64,000 nucleotides of DNA, taken from positions 62,001-126,000 of the forward strand of contig JAJRRT010000107.1 of the NCBI GenBank assembly GCA_024279255.1, in the 5' to 3' direction. This stretch comes from Deltaproteobacteria bacterium (GTDB taxonomy: Bacteria > Desulfobacterota > Desulfuromonadia > Desulfuromonadales > Geopsychrobacteraceae). The position numbers were made by a program, and so were the translations under genes. Position 1 is the stretch's first letter, and every line of letters starts with the position of its first letter. Under the pieces are notes generated by a model, which searched no databases, was not told the origin of the DNA, and worked only from the letters and a program-made list of their open reading frames with translations. Positions 49,381 to 59,006 of this stretch are shown in pieces.

Positions 49381-49583
49381 TGATTCTCCTCCAGTGCCGT
49401 GACGTCCTCAAATGCAGTCAACAGCTCCAGCAGTTCGATAAGATCCAGCATCTCCACCAGTTCACGATCCTCTTTGCTCAATGCCGCTACCGAATCCGTT
49501 ACCTGCTCTTCGGCAGCAAAAACAGCAGTAGCTCCCAAGAGCGTCAATAGAACAAAAATCAGAACCCGCTTTGTATATTTCAT
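49377..49583 (-). CDS. small exported acidic protein in sigma/anti-sigma operon
   Basis: Signal peptide plus ELVEMLDLIELLELLTAFEDV; overlaps both neighbours by 4 nt. Confidence 0.65.
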   Translation of the reverse strand: MKYTKRVLIFVLLTLLGATAVFAAEEQVTDSVAALSKEDRELVEMLDLIELLELLTAFEDVTALEENQ

Positions 49584-50023
49584 CCCAGGTCCTGTAGCAG
49601 ATCGAGATCCTGTAACAGGTCAAACTCCTTGAGCATTTCAAACTCTTCAAGAACCTCAAGTTCAGCCAGTGCAACTGCGGCGGGGACTGTTTTGACCGGG
49701 TGATCAATCGGGCGCAGCATCAGCAGCATCAGCGCCAATACGGTTCCGACGGCCAGGACCGTTTTCAACCCAAGCAGACGGGACCCCACACCCTGTCGGG
49801 TGCGTTCGGTTACTCGCGCAGAGAATTCCAGCTTCTGTGCAGCACTGAGTATCACTCGGGGATGCGGCACGGCAGAAAGGCTTGCACGTAATTCATCAAG
49901 CGAGGCGCTGCAGGTCGCACATTCACTCAGATGCTGCTCAAGGACATAACACTCGGATGCGGTCATTTCCTTGTAGTGATAGAGAGTTAACTGCTCGTTA
50001 TTGCAGATATCTTTATGGGTCAT
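49580..50023 (-). CDS. zinc-finger anti-sigma factor
   Basis: EMTASECYVLEQHLSECATCSASLDEL (HxxxCxxC), single TM; overlaps the sigma gene. Confidence 0.85.
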   Translation of the reverse strand: MTHKDICNNEQLTLYHYKEMTASECYVLEQHLSECATCSASLDELRASLSAVPHPRVILSAAQKLEFSARVTERTRQGVGSRLLGLKTVLAVGTVLALMLLMLRPIDHPVKTVPAAVALAELEVLEEFEMLKEFDLLQDLDLLQDLG

Positions 50024-50658
50024 GGCGACTCCTCTCTGGAGTGGCGAAATTCTTTTCGGAATCGGCTGACGGCTCGGTGCAAGTGGGCTTTAACCGTGCC
50101 CTCTTCAACCTCGAGAGTGCTGGCGATCTCTCTGAGAGACAGCCCTTCGAAATGGCGCAGCACAAAAACCGTCTTCTGGCGTGCGGGAAGACTGTTCAGA
50201 ACCTGCTGCATCTGGGATGCGGTCTCCTGGGCCAGCAAACGCTCTTGCGGAGAGGCCGCCGGATCAGCGACAGCATCAAGTGGATCGAATTGTTGCGAAT
50301 CATCACTGCGAAAAAAGAAGATCTTTCGCTTCAATGTTTCACGACGCAGATGGTCAATCGCCAGGCGGGTGACCGTACGATAAAGCCAGGTTCCGACACT
50401 GCTGTCACCGCGAAAGGTTGCAAGGGATTTATACAGGCGTAAAAAAGCTTCCTGGGTAATCTCTTCAGCCTCTTCACGCTGGCCGACCAGCCGCCAGGCC
50501 AGAGAGATAAGCTTCTCACTGTGCCCATCGATCAGTTGCGCAAAAGCTGTGTCATGCCCGCGGCGCGCCTGATCAAGCAAGATTTTTTCCGTTGCTGACT
50601 GCATGGAGCGAGAGTACCCAGCGGCCAGCAAACTGTCAACGCTAGTCACTGCAGGCAC
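50020..50658 (-). CDS. ECF RNA polymerase sigma factor
   Basis: AEEITQEAFLRLYKSLATFRGDSSVGTWLYRTVTRLAIDHLRR; LSLREIASTLEVEEGTVKAHLHRAVSRFRK. Start may be MQSATEK near 50604. Confidence 0.95.
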   Translation of the reverse strand: MPAVTSVDSLLAAGYSRSMQSATEKILLDQARRGHDTAFAQLIDGHSEKLISLAWRLVGQREEAEEITQEAFLRLYKSLATFRGDSSVGTWLYRTVTRLAIDHLRRETLKRKIFFFRSDDSQQFDPLDAVADPAASPQERLLAQETASQMQQVLNSLPARQKTVFVLRHFEGLSLREIASTLEVEEGTVKAHLHRAVSRFRKEFRHSREESP

Positions 50659-50884
50659 CTCGCTTGCGGGCGGTTATGGGAACAAGCCGTGCGACAGTTA
50701 TCGTCATCTTCTGCAATCTCATATATCTTTGACGAATGAACCGCGCAAAGGGTTACAACCGATACGTTATTGAATGAATCGGCATGAATGCGGTTTTATT
50801 GACACTCACCCCGCTACTGACGTATACAGGACGACCCTTTTGTCAGCTCCTTGTCGTCCAATCATAAAAAGAGAGTAAAGAACC

Positions 50885-51766
50885 ATGATGAATCTCAAGC
50901 CTGAAGTTGTCGCCCAGCTCGAGCGCGTGCTCGGTTCAGTCGAAATGCTGCTCCCCAAGATGACCAAACCGGTCGACTGGTCAACCTGTCACGCTGCCAA
51001 CTGGCGCCGTCATTCTTTCTCCGGCTATCTTGAACCGGTCAAGGTGACCGACGACACTCGCCTTGATCAACTCCTCGGTGTTGAGGATCAGAAAAAAATC
51101 ATGATCGACAACACGCGACAGTTTCTCAAAGGTCTGCCAGCCAACAACGCTCTGCTTTGGGGTTCGCGCGGCACCGGTAAATCGTCGATCGTCAAGGCGC
51201 TGCTCAACGAGTATGGCAACGACGGCTTGCGTGTTATTCAGGTCGAAAAAGAGGATTTGATCTATATCTCGGAAATTTTTACCGCCGTTGAAGATCAGCC
51301 TTACCGCTTTATCATGCTCTGCGACGATCTGACCTTTGAAATGGGTGAACTCTCCTACAAGATGCTCAAGAGTGCGCTCGACGGTTCGGTCTATTCGGCA
51401 CCAGAAAACGTGTTGATCTACGTCACCAGTAATCGTCGCTATCTTCTCCCAGAATACGAAGGGGATCATCTCGGCGGCAAGTACGTTAAAGGTGAATTAC
51501 AGCAGAGTGAGATTCAGGAAGAGAAGAGCTCCCTCTCTGACCGCTTCGGCCTCTGGGTTCCCTTTCACGTCTTTTCTCAGGATCGCTACCTCGAAGCGGT
51601 CAAACTCTGTATCGAGCGATTTTCCCAGCAGCTGAGCCAGGAGATCCCGATGACCAAGGATCTGGAGATGGCGGCGATCAAATGGTCACAAGAGAAAACC
51701 AAGCGATGCGGGCGCACCGCCTTCCAGTTTTCCAAAAACTGGGTTGGCAAGTATTTACTTAGATAA
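50885..51766 (+). CDS. DUF815 AAA-type ATPase
   Basis: NALLWGSRGTGKSSIVKALLNEY Walker A; RFIMLCDDLTFE. Confidence 0.92.
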   Translation: MMNLKPEVVAQLERVLGSVEMLLPKMTKPVDWSTCHAANWRRHSFSGYLEPVKVTDDTRLDQLLGVEDQKKIMIDNTRQFLKGLPANNALLWGSRGTGKSSIVKALLNEYGNDGLRVIQVEKEDLIYISEIFTAVEDQPYRFIMLCDDLTFEMGELSYKMLKSALDGSVYSAPENVLIYVTSNRRYLLPEYEGDHLGGKYVKGELQQSEIQEEKSSLSDRFGLWVPFHVFSQDRYLEAVKLCIERFSQQLSQEIPMTKDLEMAAIKWSQEKTKRCGRTAFQFSKNWVGKYLLR

Positions 51767-51775
51767 AGTGAAGAG

Positions 51776-52084
51776 ATGAAACTCGATATCCTAAAAAAAC
51801 AGCTGAAATCGGCAAACCCACCGGTCGTTATTGATGTGCGTAGCGGATTCGAATTCCGTAGCGGTCATATCCCGGGAGCACTGCACCTGCCTGTGCCGAG
51901 CCTGCTTTTCAAACGCGGCAGTTTGCCTAAGGACCGGCAATCCCTGCTGGTGATCACTTGTGAACATGGACCGCGTGCGGTTCTGGCCAAAAAGATCCTC
52001 GGCCTGTTCGGATTCAAAAACTGCGAACTGCTGGACGGCCACATGCATGCCTACCGAAGAAAAGGCCTGCCGCTCGAAAAATAG
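51776..52084 (+). CDS. rhodanese-like domain protein
   Basis: VVIDVRSGFEFRSGHIPGALHLP...LVITCEHGPRAVLAKKIL. Confidence 0.9.
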   Translation: MKLDILKKQLKSANPPVVIDVRSGFEFRSGHIPGALHLPVPSLLFKRGSLPKDRQSLLVITCEHGPRAVLAKKILGLFGFKNCELLDGHMHAYRRKGLPLEK

Positions 52085-52139
52085 TCTACAGGCTGCTTTC
52101 GTGTTAGGGTGCGTTTTTTACGCACTGGAGAAAGACATA

Positions 52140-52991
52140 ATGCAAATCGGATGGTATCCGGGCCACATGAAGAAGGCCCGCGAGTTGATCGAAGATCTGG
52201 TCAAAAACATCGACTTGGTCGTCGAAATACTTGACGCACGTCTGCCTCTGAGCAGCGCAAACCCTGTACTTCAGGAGTTACGCAGTCGCCGACCGTTCAT
52301 TCGTGTTCTGAACAAGGAAGATCTGGCTGACCCCGCCACGACCAAGGCCTGGAAGAGTTATTTTGAGTTGGAAGAGGGGGTCAAAGCCCTACCGCTGTCG
52401 GCTAAGAACCACTCCGCGGGTGCCAGCTTGCAGAAGCTTTGCCGCCGCATGGTCCCTAAACGCTGCAAGCCGGGACGGCCATTACGGGTGATGATCGTTG
52501 GCATCCCAAATGTCGGCAAATCGACCATGATCAACACTCTGGCGGGCAAGAAGATGGCGCGGGTTGGTGACAAACCAGCGATCACCACCTGTCACCAGCA
52601 GATCGACCTCCGCAACGGCATATTGCTCTCTGATACACCGGGATTGCTCTGGCCGCACCTGGAAGATCAACAGGCAGCACGGCGGCTGGCGACCAGTGGC
52701 GCAATCAGTGAGAACGCCTATGATCAAGGAGAGGTTGCTCTCTTCGCCCTGAGTTGGTTGGTTGAAACCTACCCGCAGCGGCTGAAAGAGCGCTACAAGC
52801 TTGAAGAGGTGAGCGGAGAAACAGCCGACCTTCTCGCAAAGATAGGCAGTAAACGTGGCTGCCTGATCGCCGGTGGCGAAATCGATATTCGCCGCGCTTC
52901 CGATCTGCTGCTCCAAGACCTGCGGGGTGGAAAATTGGGCCGTGTCAGTTTTGAAGCGCCGCCAGAAACCCCGGCCGCGTCAGAGACCTGA
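52140..52991 (+). CDS. YlqF/RbgA-type ribosome biogenesis GTPase
   Basis: MQIGWYPGHMKKARELIEDLVKNIDLVVEILDARLPLSSANP; VGIPNVGKSTMINTL; circularly permuted GTPase motifs. ATG 52140 is in frame with the track ORF. Confidence 0.93.
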   Translation: MQIGWYPGHMKKARELIEDLVKNIDLVVEILDARLPLSSANPVLQELRSRRPFIRVLNKEDLADPATTKAWKSYFELEEGVKALPLSAKNHSAGASLQKLCRRMVPKRCKPGRPLRVMIVGIPNVGKSTMINTLAGKKMARVGDKPAITTCHQQIDLRNGILLSDTPGLLWPHLEDQQAARRLATSGAISENAYDQGEVALFALSWLVETYPQRLKERYKLEEVSGETADLLAKIGSKRGCLIAGGEIDIRRASDLLLQDLRGGKLGRVSFEAPPETPAASET

Positions 52992-52997
52992 TAGAGA

Positions 52998-53819
52998 TCA
53001 AGCCCCTGTCACCCAGCGACACTTCGGTCCGACCACCATCAAACTATTCGGCAGAGCACTCTGGACCTTCTCCATGGTGCTACCGAAAAGAGCCTCACGG
53101 AGCGTTCCCTTGCCATATGCACCAAGCATCACCAAGCCATCGTGCGGCAAGCTATAGAGCTGCTGCGTAATATCCCCCTCGTTCCAAAAATGCCAGTCGA
53201 ACCCCTCAATTTGTTGTTGGGCAAAACCCTGCTTCAGTAACCGAGACACTAACTCCTCCCTATCCCCCTGACTGAAAATTTGAAGCGGTGCATTACTCAA
53301 CTGCTGGATCTTAAGTGCCAGACGTAGTGCTCCCGCAGCGCTGTCTGAACCACCGTAAAGGACTGACAGACGAGTCCAGGGTTTGAATACCGGTGCCGGG
53401 ATATAGATCGGAAAAGGCGCAGCCTGAACAATCCGCCTGACTTTCGAACCAATATGACCCAGTGCAATTTTTCGGGTATCGTCACTCATCGAGCGTGGAC
53501 AGGTCATCACTGAAAAATGGATGGGAAGGTCGGGCAGGTCACTGGCACTTTTGCCCTTAGGTTCCACCAGCCTGTACTCAATCTGGTGAATTGCGAGGAT
53601 TTCACGCACATGTCCCTGTGCAGAGGTCGGGTCACTCAGATAACTGGTATCAAGATCAACCTGCACAACATCAGGATCAAAATAGAAAAGAAAGCGCTTG
53701 AATTCCGGCAGGTAAATTGACAGCGACAATTTCAAACGTCGGCACAGATAGGCTGACTGCAATAAAGTTTCGCGGCCAAAAGGGGTATTTCGAAAAACAT
53801 GTAGAACGGGCTTATTCAT
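52998..53819 (-). CDS. universal stress protein (UspA-like)
   Basis: MNKPVLHVFRNTPFGRETLLQSAYLCRRLKL...DGLVMLGAYGKGTLREALFGSTMEKVQSALPNSLMVV. Confidence 0.82.
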   Translation of the reverse strand: MNKPVLHVFRNTPFGRETLLQSAYLCRRLKLSLSIYLPEFKRFLFYFDPDVVQVDLDTSYLSDPTSAQGHVREILAIHQIEYRLVEPKGKSASDLPDLPIHFSVMTCPRSMSDDTRKIALGHIGSKVRRIVQAAPFPIYIPAPVFKPWTRLSVLYGGSDSAAGALRLALKIQQLSNAPLQIFSQGDREELVSRLLKQGFAQQQIEGFDWHFWNEGDITQQLYSLPHDGLVMLGAYGKGTLREALFGSTMEKVQSALPNSLMVVGPKCRWVTGA

Positions 53820-53963
53820 AGAACCTCCAATTCGCGTGAAACACATCATAGCGCTGTGATAGTAGTTATAGCAATCAACACAATTACATATAGAGGTTGA
53901 CAAAAAAACCTACAACTGCAGGATAACTGCAGATATTATATTCAAGCCGTAACGGAATTTTTC

Positions 53964-55412
53964 ATGCGCTTAACTATCCGCATCACCGCCGCTGTGACCC
54001 TCGGGATTATCCTGATCTTCTCGCTCTACAGTTATCTGTCGATCCAGCGCGAGCGGGAGCAGCTAAAAAAAAATCTCAGCCGCGAAGCACGAAACCTCGG
54101 TCAATCATTACTCTTTGTTGTAACAGACCTTTGGGAGACCCGTGGTGAAGATATTGCGATCAGCTTTCTTCGGCGTCGCAACCTGCTTAGCCCCAACTTG
54201 CAAGCACGCTGGGTCTGGATCGATGCTGAAATTGGCACCCCCTTCCGACCTCTGGTTCCCCAATCGGAACTTTCTGACCTGTCGAACGGTAAGGGCCTCT
54301 CACTTCTTGTTTCATCGGATGACGGACACGACTTTCTGCTGACCTATATACCAACAAAAAATATTAAAGGGCGTCTCGGCGGGATTGAAGTACGCGAATC
54401 GATGGATGAACTGCACGGCTATGTAAAGGAGAGTTTACGCCGCTCGGCAATGGTCGTCGCTGCAGCTGTTGTCTCAGCCCTGTTACTGATGACATTACTT
54501 GGCAGTATCTGGATCAACCGCCCGGTCCGCCGCCTGCGTGAACAGGCCGAAAGGATCGGCACCGGAGATTTTTCAGCATCGTTGGATATTAGCGGCCGTG
54601 ACGAACTCGGCAAGCTAGCTGTCTCCATCGAACAGATGCGCGGCCAGTTGGCAGCGGCCAAAGAGGCCGACGACGAAGCAACCCGCGAAAAGATTAAGAC
54701 TCTGGAAAAGCTACGCCACACCGAACGCCTCGCCACTTTGGGCCAATTGTCCGCTGGCATGGCCCACGAACTCGGGACCCCGCTCAATGTCATATCCGGG
54801 CGAGCCAAGTTGATTGCCAGCGAAGAGCTCAGCCAGCAGGAAGCGACACATTCTGCAAGAATCATTGGTGAGCAAGCCGAGCGGATGATTCACATCATGC
54901 GCCAGCTTCTTGATTACGCACGGCGTGGTGATATCAGTAAGCAGTCGGTGGTGGTTTCCGACCTTCTTTCCAACGTCGTCGAGATGCTGTATCCGATCAC
55001 GAATAAGCAACGGATCGAGATCGAACTGAATCTGCCGACGGAATCATATCAAGTTAAAGCCGATCTCAGCCAGCTACAACAGGTCCTCCTCAATTTGGCG
55101 ATGAACGGAATTCAGGCGATGGGTCGTGGCGGGAAGCTACGGCTTGACCTTGACCTTGATCCCGAGGATGAAAATCAACTCCGAATCAGCATTACTGATG
55201 ATGGCAAAGGTATCGCTGCAGACGACCTTCCACATATTTTTGATCCCTTCTTCACCACCAAGGAGGTCGGCCAGGGAACAGGCCTCGGACTTTCCATCGC
55301 TCAAGGCATTGTCAGCGAACATGGCGGCAAGATCGAGATCGACAGCAGCCCCGGGAAAGGGAGTTGCTTTCGCCTGAGCTTTCCATTGGATTCAGGAGAA
55401 GATGATGCCTGA
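53964..55412 (+). CDS. membrane sensor histidine kinase (HAMP)
   Basis: Two [27 protein letters not shown]-box, HATPase [21 protein letters not shown]. Confidence 0.95.
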   Translation: MRLTIRITAAVTLGIILIFSLYSYLSIQREREQLKKNLSREARNLGQSLLFVVTDLWETRGEDIAISFLRRRNLLSPNLQARWVWIDAEIGTPFRPLVPQSELSDLSNGKGLSLLVSSDDGHDFLLTYIPTKNIKGRLGGIEVRESMDELHGYVKESLRRSAMVVAAAVVSALLLMTLLGSIWINRPVRRLREQAERIGTGDFSASLDISGRDELGKLAVSIEQMRGQLAAAKEADDEATREKIKTLEKLRHTERLATLGQLSAGMAHELGTPLNVISGRAKLIASEELSQQEATHSARIIGEQAERMIHIMRQLLDYARRGDISKQSVVVSDLLSNVVEMLYPITNKQRIEIELNLPTESYQVKADLSQLQQVLLNLAMNGIQAMGRGGKLRLDLDLDPEDENQLRISITDDGKGIAADDLPHIFDPFFTTKEVGQGTGLGLSIAQGIVSEHGGKIEIDSSPGKGSCFRLSFPLDSGEDDA

Positions 55413-56748
55413 TGATCGCGCCAGAGTCCTGATCATTGAAGACGATCAGGCCTTTCTCGAGCTGCTTGATGAGACCCTGACCCGCCGCGGATATAAGATT
55501 GACGGTGTCACCAGCACTGTCGCCGCCGATCATCATATGCGGACAATCGATTATGATCTGGTGCTGACCGACATCAACATGCCGGGGGAGAGTGGTACCG
55601 ACTTTTGCGCTCGGCTCAAACAAACGCGGCCTGACCTGCCGGTGTTAGTGATGACTGCGTTCGGGAGCCTGGAGACTGCCATCACCGCTTTACGGGCCGG
55701 GGCCTATGACTTCATAACCAAACCTGTCGACCTCGACCTGCTCTCAATAGCCCTGGAACGTGCATTGCAGCACCGCCGCCTCACTCGCCAAGTGCGCCTC
55801 CTTGAGGAACAGATCAAAAAGTCAGATAACCAGCAAGAACTAATCGGCAACAGCCCTTCTATCATAAAATTACGCGAACAGATCAGTCGTCTTGCCCCTG
55901 TCGACACCTCAGTACTGATCAGTGGCGAAAGTGGGACCGGCAAAGAATTGGTCGCACGCGCACTACACCGTATGAGCAATCGTAAGGGCCGCTTTATTGC
56001 GATCAACTGCGCTGCACTGCCAGAATCCCTTTTAGAGAGTGAACTCTTCGGCCACGAGAAGGGAACCTTCACCGATGCGCACACAAAGCGCCGGGGACTC
56101 TTTGTTGAGGCCCATGGAGGAACTCTTTTCCTCGATGAAGTTGCTGAACTGCCACTTGCCCTGCAACCGAAACTACTCCGCGTTCTTGAGGAACGACGAG
56201 TGAGACCTTTGGGCAGCAGTCTGGAGATCGACTGCGACGTCAGGATCCTGGCCGCCAGTCACCGTAACCTGCAAGAGGCTGTTTCAGCCGGGGATTTCCG
56301 TGACGACCTCTTCTACCGCCTCAACGTCATCGAACTACATTTGCCGCTATTGTCGCAACGCGGCAATGATATTCTACTCCTGGCCAACCGCTTTATCGCC
56401 GAACTGGCCCCGCGCTTCAATAAAAAGGTCGAAGGTCTGGCCGCTCCTGCAGCAGAACGCCTGCTGACTTGGCCATGGCCGGGAAATGTGCGTGAACTAC
56501 GCAACGTCATTGAGCGGGCACTGGCACTCTGTCGCCATAACCTGATAACGATTGAAGACCTGCCTGAGAGCCTGCAGCACCAGAAACCCCCGCAGATTTC
56601 CCCGGCCAGTAACGCTGAGATGTCACTGGCGGAATTGGAAAAATCCTACATCTCACAAGTCCTAAAGCAGGTTGATGGCAACCGTAGCCTGGCCGCCAAA
56701 ATTCTGGGCATCGACCGTAAGACCCTGTATCGTAAACTCACCCTCTGA
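55405..56748 (+). CDS. NtrC-family sigma54-dependent response regulator
   Basis: Receiver, AAA+ (GESGTGKELVARALH), GTFTDA L1 loop, Fis-type HTH NRSLAAKILGIDRKTLYRKL; overlaps kinase stop. Confidence 0.95.
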   Translation: MPDDRARVLIIEDDQAFLELLDETLTRRGYKIDGVTSTVAADHHMRTIDYDLVLTDINMPGESGTDFCARLKQTRPDLPVLVMTAFGSLETAITALRAGAYDFITKPVDLDLLSIALERALQHRRLTRQVRLLEEQIKKSDNQQELIGNSPSIIKLREQISRLAPVDTSVLISGESGTGKELVARALHRMSNRKGRFIAINCAALPESLLESELFGHEKGTFTDAHTKRRGLFVEAHGGTLFLDEVAELPLALQPKLLRVLEERRVRPLGSSLEIDCDVRILAASHRNLQEAVSAGDFRDDLFYRLNVIELHLPLLSQRGNDILLLANRFIAELAPRFNKKVEGLAAPAAERLLTWPWPGNVRELRNVIERALALCRHNLITIEDLPESLQHQKPPQISPASNAEMSLAELEKSYISQVLKQVDGNRSLAAKILGIDRKTLYRKLTL

Positions 56749-56750
56749 TT

Positions 56751-56789
56751 TCGGGGCATTATGCCCCGGTGGGGCATAATGCCCCGAAG
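56751..56789. promoter_or_regulatory. perfect 18-bp inverted repeat, candidate enhancer (UAS) for the sigma54 regulator
   Basis: TTCGGGGCATTATGCCCC-GGT-GGGGCATAATGCCCCGAA, about 85 bp upstream of the predicted sigma54 start site. Confidence 0.6.
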
Positions 56790-56827
56790 CGACATTCCGT
56801 AACTCCCTGATTCTAAACAGATTAGCT

Positions 56828-56845
56828 TCGGCATACTTCCTGCGA
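56828..56845 (+). promoter_or_regulatory. sigma54 (-24/-12) promoter candidate
   Basis: TTCGGCATACTTCCTGCG: GG 56830-31, GC 56842-43, 12-nt GG-to-GC spacing. Confidence 0.65.
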
Positions 56846-56898
56846 TAGATACTGGTCCTACAAACCAGCAACCGTATCTACTTGCAAGGAGTTTTAGC

Positions 56899-57324
56899 GT
56901 GACTCATCTGACAACCGACAACCAACGACCGCCCTGCGTCCTGATCGCCGAAGATGATCAGGCTCTGCGCGAACTCCTCTCCTTTGCTATGAATCGTGCA
57001 GGTTTTTCAGTCGCCTGCTGCAACAATGGCAAACGACTCCTCGAGATCCTCGAAAGCGGCATTGATGACGCATCGACTGCGGTCGATATTGTGATCACTG
57101 ATCTGCGCATGCCAGCGTTAAGCGGCCTTGAAGTTCTTGAAGCTCTTTTTGATCGCCCGGAACGCCCACCCGTCATCTGCATGACGGCCTTTGGCGATGC
57201 AAAAACCCACCAGGCCGCAATCCGCTTCGGCGCAACCCACCCCATAGACAAGCCCTTCGACATCGATGAGATGATCGATCTTGTCCGTGCGGTCTACAAC
57301 TACAAAAATAGCCACAAGGAGTAA
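56899..57324 (+). CDS. single-domain response regulator receiver
   Basis: CVLIAEDDQALRELLSFAMNRAGF...VDIVITDLRMPALSG...ICMTAFGD...HPIDKPFDIDEM. Confidence 0.93.
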   Translation: MTHLTTDNQRPPCVLIAEDDQALRELLSFAMNRAGFSVACCNNGKRLLEILESGIDDASTAVDIVITDLRMPALSGLEVLEALFDRPERPPVICMTAFGDAKTHQAAIRFGATHPIDKPFDIDEMIDLVRAVYNYKNSHKE

Positions 57325-57331
57325 CCACCAA

Positions 57332-58780
57332 ATGAAAACATTACAAATCAGATTATTCATGTTTTTACTGCTCGCAATCACCGCAACCAGTCTGTTACTG
57401 CCCGTTCCTGTACTCGCCCAAAAGGCCGGCCTTGAAAGCCTGCGTCAAACCGGCTTGGCGTTTCGTGAAGTTGCCAAGAAGGTCTCACCGGCGGTGGTTT
57501 TTATCAAAGTTGAAAAAATGGCGGACCCTTTGGCTGGACAGAATCCTCTCAACTCCCCCTTCGGTGACGAATTCTTCCGCCGCTTCTTTGGTCAGCCTCC
57601 TCAACACCCGGGACAACAAAAACAACCGCCAAAACAACGCTCGATGGGTCAGGGAAGCGGATTCATCCTCTCGCCTGACGGTTATATCATGACCAATAAC
57701 CATGTTGTCAGTGGAGCAGACCAGGTCACTGTCACTCTGCTCGATGGCCGCGAATATAAAGCTGAGATCGTTGGCACGGATCCACCCAGCGATGTTGCAA
57801 TCATCAAGATTGATGAGACTGATCTCCCTTTCCTGCGCCTCAGTGATTCCGACAAGCTGGAAGTTGGCGATTGGGTCCTGGCTTTCGGCAACCCTTTCGG
57901 TCTCTCACACACCCTGACCGCTGGAATCGTCAGCGCAAAAGGACGCAGCGGGATGGGGTTGAACGAATATGAAAACTTCATTCAGACCGACGCCGCGATT
58001 AATCCCGGGAACTCTGGTGGACCACTGATCGACCTCGACGGTCACGTGGTGGGTATGAACACCGCAATCTTCAGCCGTAGTGGCGGCTACATGGGGATCG
58101 GCTTCGCTATTCCGATCAATATGGCGCAACGAATTCGTGAGCAACTCGTAGAGACTGGCAGCGTTACCCGTGGCCGGCTTGGCGTTTATATTCAGGATTT
58201 AACTCCTGACCTCGCTGAATCCTTTGACCTCGACAACATCGAAGGAATTCTGGTGACTCAGGTCATGGAAGATTCAGCGGCAGCCAAAGCCGGTCTCAAA
58301 CAAGGGGACCTGGTTCTCGAAATGGACGGTAAGAAAGTCGGCAAGGTTGCTGAATTCCGCAATAAGGTCTCCTTCACCCCACCTGGAACCAAAGTCAAAC
58401 TGCTGATTCAGCGTAACGGCAAGGAGCGAACCCTGGTTGCCAAAATAGGCAAACAAGAAACCGACGACAAAGGTCAACCGACAGAAAGCAGCAAACTGTC
58501 GAAACTTGGGTTGAGCCTGCAAGAGCTCACTAAGGACCTGTCTGAAAAATTCGAATATCAGGGTCAAACCGGCGTATTGGTTACTGAAGTAGAACCGGGG
58601 TCAGCAGCCGAACGAGCTGGAATCAAACGCGGAGACCTGATTCAGGAAGTCAATCGCGCAGAAGTTAAAACTCCAGCTGATGTACGCAAGGCGATTGAAG
58701 AAAACAAGCGCAATTCTCTGTTGCTGTTAGTTCGTCAAGGTGAATCAACGCGTTATCTGGCGATTAAACTCGACAAATAG
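57332..58780 (+). CDS. Do/HtrA-family periplasmic serine protease (two PDZ)
   Basis: GSGFILSPDGYIMTNNHVV, DVAIIKID, TDAAINPGNSGGPLIDLDG, two PDZ segments; start at ATG 57332. Confidence 0.96.
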   Translation: MKTLQIRLFMFLLLAITATSLLLPVPVLAQKAGLESLRQTGLAFREVAKKVSPAVVFIKVEKMADPLAGQNPLNSPFGDEFFRRFFGQPPQHPGQQKQPPKQRSMGQGSGFILSPDGYIMTNNHVVSGADQVTVTLLDGREYKAEIVGTDPPSDVAIIKIDETDLPFLRLSDSDKLEVGDWVLAFGNPFGLSHTLTAGIVSAKGRSGMGLNEYENFIQTDAAINPGNSGGPLIDLDGHVVGMNTAIFSRSGGYMGIGFAIPINMAQRIREQLVETGSVTRGRLGVYIQDLTPDLAESFDLDNIEGILVTQVMEDSAAAKAGLKQGDLVLEMDGKKVGKVAEFRNKVSFTPPGTKVKLLIQRNGKERTLVAKIGKQETDDKGQPTESSKLSKLGLSLQELTKDLSEKFEYQGQTGVLVTEVEPGSAAERAGIKRGDLIQEVNRAEVKTPADVRKAIEENKRNSLLLLVRQGESTRYLAIKLDK

Positions 58781-58800
58781 CCCGTAGACTCATCATAGAG

Positions 58801-58871
58801 GAAATTCACACACCAAGCCAAATGCCTTCCTGATTTATCCAGGAAGGCATTTGGCTTGGTGTGTGAATTTC
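58801..58871. repeat. perfect 32-bp inverted repeat with 7-nt loop
   Basis: GAAATTCACACACCAAGCCAAATGCCTTCCTG-ATTTATC-CAGGAAGGCATTTGGCTTGGTGTGTGAATTTC, 20 bp after the htrA stop. Confidence 0.95.
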
Positions 58872-59006
58872 ATGTCGCCAAAGTTGTAAATCCGAAATAG
58901 AGCAGTACAATTCTTCTACAATCTAATCAAAAATCCACATCCATATATAAGTCACACCCCGTTCGCTCTTAAATAGCTTCATCACCCCGCTCTAGAGGAG
59001 ATAAAA

